Source: a virus. Taken from it: a stretch of DNA of 37,050 nucleotides. Positions 23,180-30,220 of the stretch are shown in pieces. The stretch's first letter is position 1; each line of letters starts with the position of its first letter. The position numbers were made by a program, and so were the translations under genes. The stretch spans positions 1-37,050 of IMG/VR virus record IMGVR_UViG_3300029787_003544; one strand, written 5' to 3'. Below the pieces are notes generated by a model. That model was not told the origin of the DNA and searched no databases. It was given only the letters and a program-made list of their open reading frames with translations.

Positions 23180-23718
23180 ATCAAAGTCAACGCTGTATTG
23201 AAATAATTTTTGATTTGATAGAAGTGATTTAACGTAAACATTCGTCTCAAAAGCAGTCTTTCTCCACCATCAGATGTAGGTGCATGATACACTTTACTGT
23301 TAACTAATGCTACAGAATAGTTTCTAAAACCAATTGGCGTCTCTTTATCATCCTCGTAGAATCCTAGTTCTTGTTCACCTCGTATGTTGAATGCAACCCA
23401 ACAAAAAGATGCAGGATCTTTGTGTATTGGCATTTGTGTTGCACCTTGTATATATTGCCATGACCATAGATGTCTGCCATCTGGTTCAACATGAGCTATA
23501 ATTTGATTTTCTCCTGGAACAGGAATCATATCAGTAGTTTCATCTACTATTGTTCTTTCTGGAACAAAAGGATGCATACCTTGCATAGTATCATATTCTT
23601 CATGCGTGGATAAGAATGTGTGTGGCATATCCAATTGTCTAGTAAATTCTTTTGATAGTGCCTCTCTATCAAACCTTATATAAGGAGAGAGATCAAAAAA
23701 TGCATCATCAATGTCCAA
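23176..23718 (-). CDS. Asp/Asn hydroxylase-like Fe(II)/2OG-type oxygenase
   Basis: 180 residues, beginning with TTG at 23718 (no earlier ATG fits; it overlaps the upstream gene by 11 nt). Motif set: IHKDP (H99, D101), NSKVYHAP (H145) and GGERLLLRR (R154). The closest relative in this window is the 4632-5138 product, which shares ALVNSKV and the FYxxDKE block, so these two probably arose by duplication. The upstream gene is another family member, making a tandem pair. The substrate is unknown. Confidence 0.7.
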   Translation of the reverse strand: MDIDDAFFDLSPYIRFDREALSKEFTRQLDMPHTFLSTHEEYDTMQGMHPFVPERTIVDETTDMIPVPGENQIIAHVEPDGRHLWSWQYIQGATQMPIHKDPASFCWVAFNIRGEQELGFYEDDKETPIGFRNYSVALVNSKVYHAPTSDGGERLLLRRMFTLNHFYQIKNYFNTALTLI

Positions 23719-24298
23719 GACTCTTTAATCCTTCTTTTGCTTGATAGAAATCAGAAGGAGGAAAGATTGCCATTCTGAAAACTATTCTTTCTTTGTCACC
23801 ATTTACTATGTAATGAGGCCATGATGTGTTAATCAAGGCTGCGTTGTACTCATATTCGTAGTCCAATGGTCCTTTCTCATATGGAGGACCATCAATTTGT
23901 AGATCTTGTGTGAAACGTATTGGAACAGCTTCATCAGATAGTATAACATTGAGAGATGCTGTTGGTCCATTACCTTTCAACACACCACCTTGATCTGTAT
24001 GTACAGGATACTCAAAATTTGGTACTGTATGAAAGAAACCTATGCTCATGTGACCCATAGGTGAAAAATATTCAAGTAAGTCAAAAACAAATCTTGGTAC
24101 AGAGTCTCTAGGAGCTCTACCTGCAATTATATTGTATAAGAATTTAACTGAATAACCTCTTTTAGACCATGGCCCATCTGGATTGTTCATATGCCAAGGC
24201 CAACTCTTCTGTGTTCTAGCTAGATCATCATATAACTTGAGGAGTTGAGGTTTGTTGAATTCATAATTTAAAGCATATATTCTATCATTATCTATCAA
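23708..24298 (-). CDS. Asp/Asn hydroxylase-like Fe(II)/2OG-type oxygenase
   Basis: 196 residues from a TTG at 24298 that overlaps the upstream TGA (TTGA). The barrel carries YPVHTDQGG (H100, D102), NTSWPHYIVNG (H162) and KERIVFR (R171). The N-terminal 90 residues (WPWHMNNPDGPWSKRGYS) may form the substrate side. It forms a tandem pair with the next gene but has diverged widely from it. Probably protein or small-molecule hydroxylation; the target cannot be read. Confidence 0.7.
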   Translation of the reverse strand: MIDNDRIYALNYEFNKPQLLKLYDDLARTQKSWPWHMNNPDGPWSKRGYSVKFLYNIIAGRAPRDSVPRFVFDLLEYFSPMGHMSIGFFHTVPNFEYPVHTDQGGVLKGNGPTASLNVILSDEAVPIRFTQDLQIDGPPYEKGPLDYEYEYNAALINTSWPHYIVNGDKERIVFRMAIFPPSDFYQAKEGLKSLGH

Positions 24299-24612
24299 GT
24301 CGTGGTAGCTTCTACAATCTCAAATGTTGCTCTTTTGGTAATACCTTTTTCAGCAAGTTTTTCTCTGTACTTAGCTGTAGAGGCAACATAGTCTGCTTCA
24401 CTAGGATATTCTACAAACATATACACTATACCATCTTCAACTTCCATATGAGGTGCTTTGTTCTTGAAACTTCTGGTTTCATCAAGCACATCAGGATCAA
24501 AGTCTTTATCTCTATCTGGATCAGTGGCATCTAAAAACTCATTACCACTTACCCAATCGTCTTTATCAGGTTGAGCATGATCTATACATTTGAATTTGAT
24601 AGTGTATGGCAT
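24295..24612 (-). CDS. Acidic protein of unknown function
   Basis: 105 residues. MPYTIKFKCIDHAQPDKDDW is followed by an Asp-rich segment (DATDPDRDKDFDPDVLDE) and a C-terminal part with VYMFVEYPSEADYVASTAKYREKLAEKG. There is no membrane helix or known motif. Its stop overlaps the TTG of the next gene. It follows the small gene at 24816 by 3 nt and should share the late-type promoter there. Confidence 0.6.
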   Translation of the reverse strand: MPYTIKFKCIDHAQPDKDDWVSGNEFLDATDPDRDKDFDPDVLDETRSFKNKAPHMEVEDGIVYMFVEYPSEADYVASTAKYREKLAEKGITKRATFEIVEATTT

Positions 24613-24615
24613 TTA

Positions 24616-24816
24616 TCAACCTCCGCGATAGGCTGCCGTAGCTTCATCCCATTGGTCATCATTGCCTGCTTCTGCAGACATTATGTATGCAAGTCTTACA
24701 GCATCACGACCTGCAACTGGGTGTTTGTAACCATCATCCTTTTCGATGATCTTTTCAGCCGCACCTAAGAAGTCCTCACGAACTATAGAGTGCATGGCTT
24801 CTACTGGAATACTCAT
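24616..24816 (-). CDS. Small soluble protein of unknown function, first gene after a late-type promoter
   Basis: 66 residues, helical and acidic (MHSIVREDFLGAAEKIIEKDDG, GRDAVRLAYIMSAEAGNDDQ). It has an excellent ribosome binding site (AAGGAG 6 nt before the ATG) and TATAAATA 24 nt upstream, so high late expression is likely. No family recognised. It leads the unit that continues into the tandem hydroxylase-like genes. Confidence 0.63.
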   Translation of the reverse strand: MSIPVEAMHSIVREDFLGAAEKIIEKDDGYKHPVAGRDAVRLAYIMSAEAGNDDQWDEATAAYRGG

Positions 24817-24839
24817 GTTTATCTCCTTGTTAATACTTT

Positions 24840-24847
24840 TATTTATA
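24840..24847 (-). promoter_or_regulatory. TATAAATA late promoter motif
   Basis: A perfect TATAAATA on the minus strand, directly after the stop codon of the 444-residue gene and 24 nt before ATG 24816. This intergenic position makes it one of the best late-promoter candidates in the window. Confidence 0.6.
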
Positions 24848-26182
24848 CTAATAAATTTTGAGGTGTACCGAGCTTATCTCGGTTTCACTACCTGCATATC
24901 CTACAGCAGCAGATAGTACTTTGTTCTTTTTTTCTTTAGATAGTTTGATGAAAGCACTGAGTAAGTCACCAACTTGATACTTAGAAATGACAAAGTTGAT
25001 CTTATTACCTTTTACTTCAACCTCTGATGCTAACTCATCTCTTGTCATCTTTTCATTTGTAAGAGCTAACATATCTTTGTGAAGTTTATCATACAACATT
25101 GTAGGTGTTTTTTCAAACATGGCTCTTATCTCTTGGTGTGTTTTAGTTTTCATGTTTCCACCAAGTCTATTGATAGCATCTACAAATATACTTAACTTTA
25201 CTTTTCCTCCTTGAGCAAACTGACCATTAATCTCACCAGATATACTTTCTGGTCTACCAAAGTTTCTCAAACTAATAGAACCTCCTGAGTAATATATGTT
25301 ACCATACAATGAACCAGTGTACCCTGTCTTACCCATATCATATTTTTGATAATCAAACATCTTATCAACTGTGTTTGGATTCTTGAGCTCATACTTAACA
25401 TTTTTACCTGTCAATTTTAATGATACAGGTATTAATTTACCTTGTTGAAAATGATCCAATATCCATTTGTTTAACTGAACTATACCTGTAAATTGATCAA
25501 AGTCTGTTTTTAACAATGATGGGCTACACAACCATATATCTGCAGGATTCCATTTATCCAGACCCATTCTAAATCCAGCTTCTTTCATTAACTTGCCAGC
25601 AGCTTTGCTTATGTTATCAACAAACTTACTGTTTGATCTTTGTTGTACTCTAAAGTCACTTTTTATTCCAAACTTACCCTTCAATTCATATGTTTTATCT
25701 GCAGTTCTAATAGAAGAATCGATCCACATTTTCTTTGCTTTTATATACAAACTGTCTATTGAATACTTACTATCAGTTTTTGGATCACCATACTTTTTCA
25801 GATCATCAAGTTGATAGGTTGTATTTGGATTGTTAAACTTTGTTGCTATGAATATACCTTGTAGTGTTTCTTGTTCATCTGTGTTGAGAGATGTATCTTT
25901 ATATGGTTTGACAGCAAGTTCTAATCCTGCATAGTCTCCTTCTGTCCACACTGCAGTGCCTTTACTTGATATGTTACTAGCACTTCTGTACAATGCTTTT
26001 GTTTTATCAATGATATCTTCTAGTGTAGATTTAATAAGTTTGTTATCAGTGTATACATATACATAATTTCCTGAAATCACAGGTTCACGACTTGGGCCAG
26101 CAACAAACTTTGCAAATCCTAAATCTTTTTGTAAATCAGTTAACTTACCAGTTAGCAGTTTTTTCTGAGCCTCTAAAGCCAT
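24848..26182 (-). CDS. Conserved-looking phage protein with NPADIWL block
   Basis: 444 residues, soluble, no membrane helix. The N-terminus is helical (LEAQKKLLTGKLTDLQKDLG). The centre has GFRMGLDKWNPADIWLCSP, then QFTGIVQLNKWILDHFQQGKLIPVSLKLTG, which suggests a folded catalytic or nucleic-acid-related domain, and GSISLRNFGRP. I cannot name the family. Proteins with a similar KWNPADIW block occur in other tailed phages without assigned role. It starts inside the preceding hydroxylase-like gene (38-nt overlap) and ends next to a late promoter motif. Confidence 0.65.
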   Translation of the reverse strand: MALEAQKKLLTGKLTDLQKDLGFAKFVAGPSREPVISGNYVYVYTDNKLIKSTLEDIIDKTKALYRSASNISSKGTAVWTEGDYAGLELAVKPYKDTSLNTDEQETLQGIFIATKFNNPNTTYQLDDLKKYGDPKTDSKYSIDSLYIKAKKMWIDSSIRTADKTYELKGKFGIKSDFRVQQRSNSKFVDNISKAAGKLMKEAGFRMGLDKWNPADIWLCSPSLLKTDFDQFTGIVQLNKWILDHFQQGKLIPVSLKLTGKNVKYELKNPNTVDKMFDYQKYDMGKTGYTGSLYGNIYYSGGSISLRNFGRPESISGEINGQFAQGGKVKLSIFVDAINRLGGNMKTKTHQEIRAMFEKTPTMLYDKLHKDMLALTNEKMTRDELASEVEVKGNKINFVISKYQVGDLLSAFIKLSKEKKNKVLSAAVGYAGSETEISSVHLKIY

Positions 26183-26678
26183 ATTCGATGTTTCCTACAA
26201 TGTGAATTCTATCAGTTTTACTTCCATTGAAAAAGGAATGCTTCTTCGTAGTATTTACCAAATACACATATCCTGGCTCGAGTCTTTCAAGACCGTGTTC
26301 AAAGGCAAAGAAGTTTCCTGGATCGCTGTATACTGGTATGTGTAATCTAAAGTCATTATCATTATGCCATTGGTAGCAAGTACCACTCTTTCTAGTTAAG
26401 AATCTTGATCTGTAGCATTGGTATTGTGTAAGTACGCCTTTGATTAATGTATTATGATATTCTTCATTATACAACATATAATCCTTTTGGAAAACATGTC
26501 CTCTAGTAAAATATTCCTTATGCCAGCCACATCCACCAAGATGCTTATCTTCATCTTCTTTATCTCTATAATTTATAGATGTTTGTCCATTCTCCCATGG
26601 TACAGTATCTTTGATCTTTTCATACTCATCTCTTATCCTATCAATATCAATCCTCTGTACAACTCTCACTACTTCCAT
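26145..26678 (-). CDS. Asp/Asn hydroxylase-like Fe(II)/2OG-type oxygenase
   Basis: 177 residues. CYQWHNDND gives H105 and D107, TTKKHSFFNG gives H147, and TDRIHIVGN gives R157. The spacing and the YVYLVN block relate it to the 9909-10562 product (YLVNNLVRH), which makes a second subgroup distinct from the 4632/23176 pair. The N-terminal part has Cys/His residues (GGCGWHKEYF) but no clear extra domain. It overlaps both neighbours. Substrate unknown. Confidence 0.7.
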   Translation of the reverse strand: MEVVRVVQRIDIDRIRDEYEKIKDTVPWENGQTSINYRDKEDEDKHLGGCGWHKEYFTRGHVFQKDYMLYNEEYHNTLIKGVLTQYQCYRSRFLTRKSGTCYQWHNDNDFRLHIPVYSDPGNFFAFEHGLERLEPGYVYLVNTTKKHSFFNGSKTDRIHIVGNIEYGFRGSEKTANW

Positions 26679-26881
26679 TCTGTCTTATCCTCGAATGCAT
26701 TAATGCAAAATTGTAATATCTCTCTGTCTCTAGGTCTTAGAGCTATGTTCATTCTATTCAACCATGATAGGTCATCTAGTATTGTATCTCTTTTGTTTTC
26801 GTCAAGATGATCCTGTCTACTAAATGCATTTTCAAGAACGCACATTTTGTCAAAGATAACATCTTGTAGACTTACGGTCAT
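26669..26881 (-). CDS. Small helical protein of unknown function
   Basis: 70 residues, charged and helical (LQDVIFDKMCVLENAFSRQDHL, LSWLNRMNIALRPRDREILQFCINAFED). The ATG overlaps the upstream stop (ATGA at 26881), and the stop lies inside the start of the next gene. No motif recognised. It is probably co-expressed with the hydroxylase-like gene that follows. Confidence 0.6.
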   Translation of the reverse strand: MTVSLQDVIFDKMCVLENAFSRQDHLDENKRDTILDDLSWLNRMNIALRPRDREILQFCINAFEDKTEWK

Positions 26882-27075
26882 ATCAATTCCAAATTATACG
26901 CATGAGTGTCTACTTCCTGTGTAGCCAACCTTATTGCGTTATTCTTACTATATTTGGAATTGCCGGTCACTTTATATGTCTCCAAGAAGAATTGTACATA
27001 TGCTTCTGAAACCTTATGTTTTTTTGTATAAGCATACCCATCTAAAAAATCTTGTGATTCAGGATATAAATCCAT
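26878..27075 (-). CDS. Small protein of unknown function
   Basis: 65 residues from the ATG at 27075, which has GAGGAG 11 nt upstream; a GTG at 27087 directly abuts that ribosome binding site and is unlikely. Helical and charged (DFLDGYAYTKKHKVSEAYVQFFLETYKVTG). It is first in a unit of small genes and a CATAAATA motif lies 71 nt upstream. Function not recognised. Confidence 0.6.
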   Translation of the reverse strand: MDLYPESQDFLDGYAYTKKHKVSEAYVQFFLETYKVTGNSKYSKNNAIRLATQEVDTHAYNLELI

Positions 27076-27145
27076 TTTTTTTATCACTCCTCTTCATTAT
27101 CAGGACTAAATATCTTTATGATATCAACCTCTAACCGATGAGAAT

Positions 27146-27153
27146 TATTTATG
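27146..27153 (-). promoter_or_regulatory. CATAAATA late-promoter-like motif
   Basis: CATAAATA on the minus strand, between the replication-operon terminator and the small gene starting at 27075. It lies in a true intergenic gap, and a new promoter is expected just after the terminator. The exact start site is unknown. Confidence 0.45.
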
Positions 27154-27185
27154 CGTTCTCCCAAGTCCCCAGAAAATTCAGTTAT

Positions 27186-27223
27186 AAAAAAAGGCCCATT
27201 GTGTTATTAAACCAATGGGCCTT
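27186..27223 (-). terminator. Strong intrinsic terminator of the replication operon
   Basis: An 11-bp stem (AAGGCCCATTG at 27191-27201 with CAATGGGCCTT at 27213-27223) and an 11-nt loop are followed on the minus strand by seven U. This ends the polymerase-UvsX-helicase unit. Confidence 0.9.
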
Positions 27224-27360
27224 CGCAGTTATCAACAATGGATTGGCTGAACCCCACAGGTCCCTTCGGACATCCCAATCATTTCCTTCTATGTAGATAG
27301 ACTACACGCTTGCCTCTAGTTACGCCGCCCCCACGTCGAAACTAACAAATGTTGATATAT
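27224..27360 (-). other. Structured 137-nt gap between replication operon and its terminator (possible ncRNA or 3' UTR element)
   Basis: No open frame of useful length. An 8-bp perfect inverted repeat (TATCAACA at 27230-27237, TGTTGATA at 27350-27357) encloses it. Inside are GATTGG/CCAATC (27241-27246 with 27275-27280) around a GTCC/GGAC hairpin (27260-27271), and TGTAG/CTACA (27292-27306). A GC-rich block, GCCGCCCCCACGTCG near 27324-27338, stands out from the AT-rich surroundings. On the transcript it would directly precede the terminator, as in a processed small RNA. It is not a recognisable tRNA, and a tmRNA is not supported. Confidence 0.4.
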
Positions 27361-27564
27361 CTATTTAGCTGGCTCATCAGACAATGTCACCACGTTTTGA
27401 ACAAAAAAACGTGGTGTTTCTCCTGCAAATCCCCCACCTTGCTCTAAAAATCTAGCTACCATAGTAGCTTCACTTCTAAAGTCATACTTCTGTATAACTT
27501 GATTGGTTTTCAATTCAATTACAGAAAATAAACCACTTTGCTTTCTTACAGAATATTTTGCCAC
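27361..27564 (-). CDS. Small protein coupled to gp41 helicase
   Basis: 67 residues starting with GTG at 27564. The start is supported by AAGGAG 8 nt upstream and by overlap with the helicase stop (TAGTG). It is basic and beta-like (YSVRKQSGLFSVIELKTNQVIQKYDF) with a Gly-rich turn. Last gene of the polymerase operon. It may assist the replisome, but nothing in the sequence shows how. Confidence 0.62.
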   Translation of the reverse strand: MAKYSVRKQSGLFSVIELKTNQVIQKYDFRSEATMVARFLEQGGGFAGETPRFFVQNVVTLSDEPAK

Positions 27565-28925
27565 TATACAAACTCCTTAAACTTGTCAATCATTGCCTGT
27601 CCAGTTGGTGTCTCATCAAAGATAGCATCATCTAAGATATCATCCTGAGCACTTTGCTCAGTGTCGTATAGAGTCATCTTTGCTCTATCAACTCCTAGAA
27701 CAAATCTCTTATCCATACCTGGATCACTGTATCTGTTCTTTAACTGTTTAACAAGTAACTGGTTTAAGTTCTCTAATTCTTCTGTGCTAATAATCGCAAA
27801 CATAAAGTCAGCAGTGGCCGGAAGACCGAAGCTCTCTGAGGTGTCTTCAAGCCCCAAGTCACTAGACGTGTAGCCCGATCTTGTGGTTTGTGTCGCTGAG
27901 ACGATTGGCACGTCATATTCCACAGCGAGGCCTCGTAACTCTTCTGCAATTGCTTTAATGTACGTGTACGAATTGACTCCTGCTCCATATTTAATCCTCG
28001 CAGACATGCATATATTCAAATAATCAACATAGATGATATCAGGTATAAAGTTCTTCTTTACCTTGAGTTCCTGCAACAAGTATCTAAAGTGGTTAGATCC
28101 AGCTCCAGTAGTAGGATACTCTTTGATAACAATCTTACCTTTGTAATTATTCTCAATACGCTTTATCTTTTTATCATACTCTTCTTTCTCATATCCTCTT
28201 ACTTCATCGATTGTACTACTCATCATGTTAGCATCAATACGTTCAGCAATTCTTTCTTCAGCCATCTCCAATGTGATATACAACACATTCTTCTGATCTC
28301 TAAGATTAGCAGCTGCACAGTGACACATAAACATACTCTTACCAACACCAGTACCAGCAAGACATATATTCAGAGTCTTCTTAGACAGACCACCCTTAGT
28401 GATCTTATTCATTAACTCGAGATCGAACTTTATCTTTACTTCTTCAGTATGATAGAACTCCCATCTCTGTTCAGCATCATCTATGAAGTCATGCCCAATA
28501 TGTGGGTCAAAGCTAACACTAAGAGCATCAGATAGAATAGTAGGGAGTGCTCCCCTTCCTTTGTCAGTCTTTCCATCGATGATAGAAATAGACTCCATAA
28601 TGGCATTGTATACTGCTTTGTCTTGGCAAAACTTTTCTGTCTCATCTAACAACCATCCTTCATCGTTATCATTGGGTTCAAATCCTTTGACCAGTTCAGT
28701 AGTAGCAATATACTGTTGTTCTGATAAGTTTGACTTATTACTCAGCTCAACGTTAATCGCTTCCACTGTAGGTGGTTTATTATACTTATCAAAGTACTCA
28801 CATATAATATTATAGACAGTTTTATCTGCGTGATCATGAAAGTAATCACCTTTAAGATAAGGTATTACCTTACGTACATAATCCTCATTCTGAATAAGAC
28901 TGTTCAGTATCGTCTTCTCTATCAT
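27564..28925 (-). CDS. gp41: T4 gp41-like replicative DNA helicase
   Basis: 453 residues, close to T4 gp41 (475). A DnaB-type hexameric 5'-3' helicase that unwinds the fork and works with gp61 primase. The N-terminal 150 residues are the helical domain. Walker A is AGTGVGKS (190-197), Walker B is in DIIYVDYLNIC, and the later core has VSATQTTRSGYTSSD and LPATADFMFA. It overlaps uvsX by 41 nt. The stretch 27800-27990, encoding that conserved core, is visibly richer in G and C than the rest of the gene. Confidence 0.93.
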   Translation of the reverse strand: MIEKTILNSLIQNEDYVRKVIPYLKGDYFHDHADKTVYNIICEYFDKYNKPPTVEAINVELSNKSNLSEQQYIATTELVKGFEPNDNDEGWLLDETEKFCQDKAVYNAIMESISIIDGKTDKGRGALPTILSDALSVSFDPHIGHDFIDDAEQRWEFYHTEEVKIKFDLELMNKITKGGLSKKTLNICLAGTGVGKSMFMCHCAAANLRDQKNVLYITLEMAEERIAERIDANMMSSTIDEVRGYEKEEYDKKIKRIENNYKGKIVIKEYPTTGAGSNHFRYLLQELKVKKNFIPDIIYVDYLNICMSARIKYGAGVNSYTYIKAIAEELRGLAVEYDVPIVSATQTTRSGYTSSDLGLEDTSESFGLPATADFMFAIISTEELENLNQLLVKQLKNRYSDPGMDKRFVLGVDRAKMTLYDTEQSAQDDILDDAIFDETPTGQAMIDKFKEFV

Positions 28926-29943
28926 CTACTTCTCCGCCATAGCTAAACTTATTCTTTACATATCCTTCAACAGCATCTAACACATCTTGTGTAAAATACT
29001 TCTCAGGTTCTTTTAAGATAGCCTTAGGGTATGCTTTACCCTGTGCGGTCTCAACTCTATTAGCTGATGTAGTCCAGGCACCAGCTTGTACAGCCAGTTC
29101 TGTAAGGCCATAGTATTTGTCAAGGCCTGTGTCATAATTAAGTAAGCATTCAACTTCTTGGTTCTCCTTGCTCAATCTAGATTTAAACATTTTGACTTTA
29201 ATGATACTACCAATAATATCTTTACCATCACGTTCTTTCTTCTTAGATAAGAATGCAATAGTACTAGCAGCATATTTAAGTCCACTACCACCACCCATCT
29301 CTTTCATTGGAATATAACTTCCAATCACTTCATAGACATGGTTAGTAACTATCATAGGTACTTTCAGCTTAGCTAACTTCAAAGTTAACACTCTAAAGGT
29401 ACCACGAATCAATTGAGCTTTAGTCATATCTCTCGTATCGTTACCTGCTGCACTATCAGCAAGTTCTTTCTCTGAAGAGAGTATGCCAAGGGAATCTAGA
29501 ACCATCATCATAGGCGGTCGTTTGCCTTCAGCAGTCTTTTCATACTCATCTAGTACTTTGATAGCATGAGTTCTAAACTGTTGTATAGATTGTGGCTCAC
29601 TAAGTATAATTCTTTGTGTATCAATACCTCTACTCTCCATCATCTCTTTAGTGACAGCAGCTTCAGTATCATAGTAGACAACACCTCCAGTAGGATTGTC
29701 TATCAAAAATTGCTTTACAACAGCCAATGCAAAGAAAGTCTTACCAGTAGTAGTTTCTCCAGCAAAAGCTGTTATCTTATTATTAGGTACTCCTCCGTAT
29801 ATGCTACCAGACATTACAGCATTCAAGATATACGATCCCGTATCAACAGTACCAGTATACTCAGCAGAACCCATACCGTCTGCAGCAATACTAGTGTCTT
29901 CATCTTTAAGGTCTTCAGCTAAATTACGAAAAAAGTCACTCAT
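28885..29943 (-). CDS. uvsX: UvsX recombinase (RecA/Rad51 family)
   Basis: 352 residues. It forms filaments on single-stranded DNA and drives strand exchange for T4-type recombination-dependent replication and repair. Walker A is GETTTGKT (62-69), Walker B is in MMMVLDSLGIL, and the L2-like region is PMKEMGGGSGLKYAAS. The acidic C-terminus (EVDDREDDTEQ) may bind partner proteins. It lies between polymerase and helicase in one operon. No uvsY-like gene is recognised in the window. Confidence 0.94.
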   Translation of the reverse strand: MSDFFRNLAEDLKDEDTSIAADGMGSAEYTGTVDTGSYILNAVMSGSIYGGVPNNKITAFAGETTTGKTFFALAVVKQFLIDNPTGGVVYYDTEAAVTKEMMESRGIDTQRIILSEPQSIQQFRTHAIKVLDEYEKTAEGKRPPMMMVLDSLGILSSEKELADSAAGNDTRDMTKAQLIRGTFRVLTLKLAKLKVPMIVTNHVYEVIGSYIPMKEMGGGSGLKYAASTIAFLSKKKERDGKDIIGSIIKVKMFKSRLSKENQEVECLLNYDTGLDKYYGLTELAVQAGAWTTSANRVETAQGKAYPKAILKEPEKYFTQDVLDAVEGYVKNKFSYGGEVDDREDDTEQSYSE

Positions 29944-29947
29944 TCAA

Positions 29948-30220
29948 TCATCCTTTATAAACTGCAGTCAAACTATCTCCAAAAGCCTCAACCTTCTCAA
30001 GTCGGTTGGGCCAATAGATATAGTCTTTCTCAGGGTTCTTCTGTAAGTTGTTCAGCAATGGCTGAATCATATTATACAGTGTATCACATTTCTCTTGTAA
30101 AGACAACGCTTCTTTAGAAGAAACTTCTGCCTCTTGTTTTACTGATTGGACTGCATCAAGCTCATCAGCATCCATTGCTGTGAACCCAAAGTCAAAGTCC
30201 ATGGTTGGTTTTACTGCCAT
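29948..30220 (-). CDS. Small conserved-looking protein between polymerase and UvsX
   Basis: 90 residues from the ATG at 30220, which shares one base with the polymerase stop (TAATG). MAVKPTMDFDFGFTAMDADELDAVQ is followed by a coiled-coil-like segment and MIQPLLNNLQKNPEKDYIYWPNRLEKVEAF. Similar short proteins with an NPEKxYIxWPNR block occur next to uvsX in marine T4-like phages, to my knowledge without assigned function. Position suggests replication or recombination support. Confidence 0.75.
   Translation of the reverse strand: MAVKPTMDFDFGFTAMDADELDAVQSVKQEAEVSSKEALSLQEKCDTLYNMIQPLLNNLQKNPEKDYIYWPNRLEKVEAFGDSLTAVYKG

Noticed and set aside
27224-27360. tRNA or tmRNA in the structured gap
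   Set aside because: GTTTCGACG on the minus strand recalls the tmRNA 5' region and the flanking repeat could mimic an acceptor stem, but there is no valid T-arm and loop, no CCA, no tag frame, and the element is too short.
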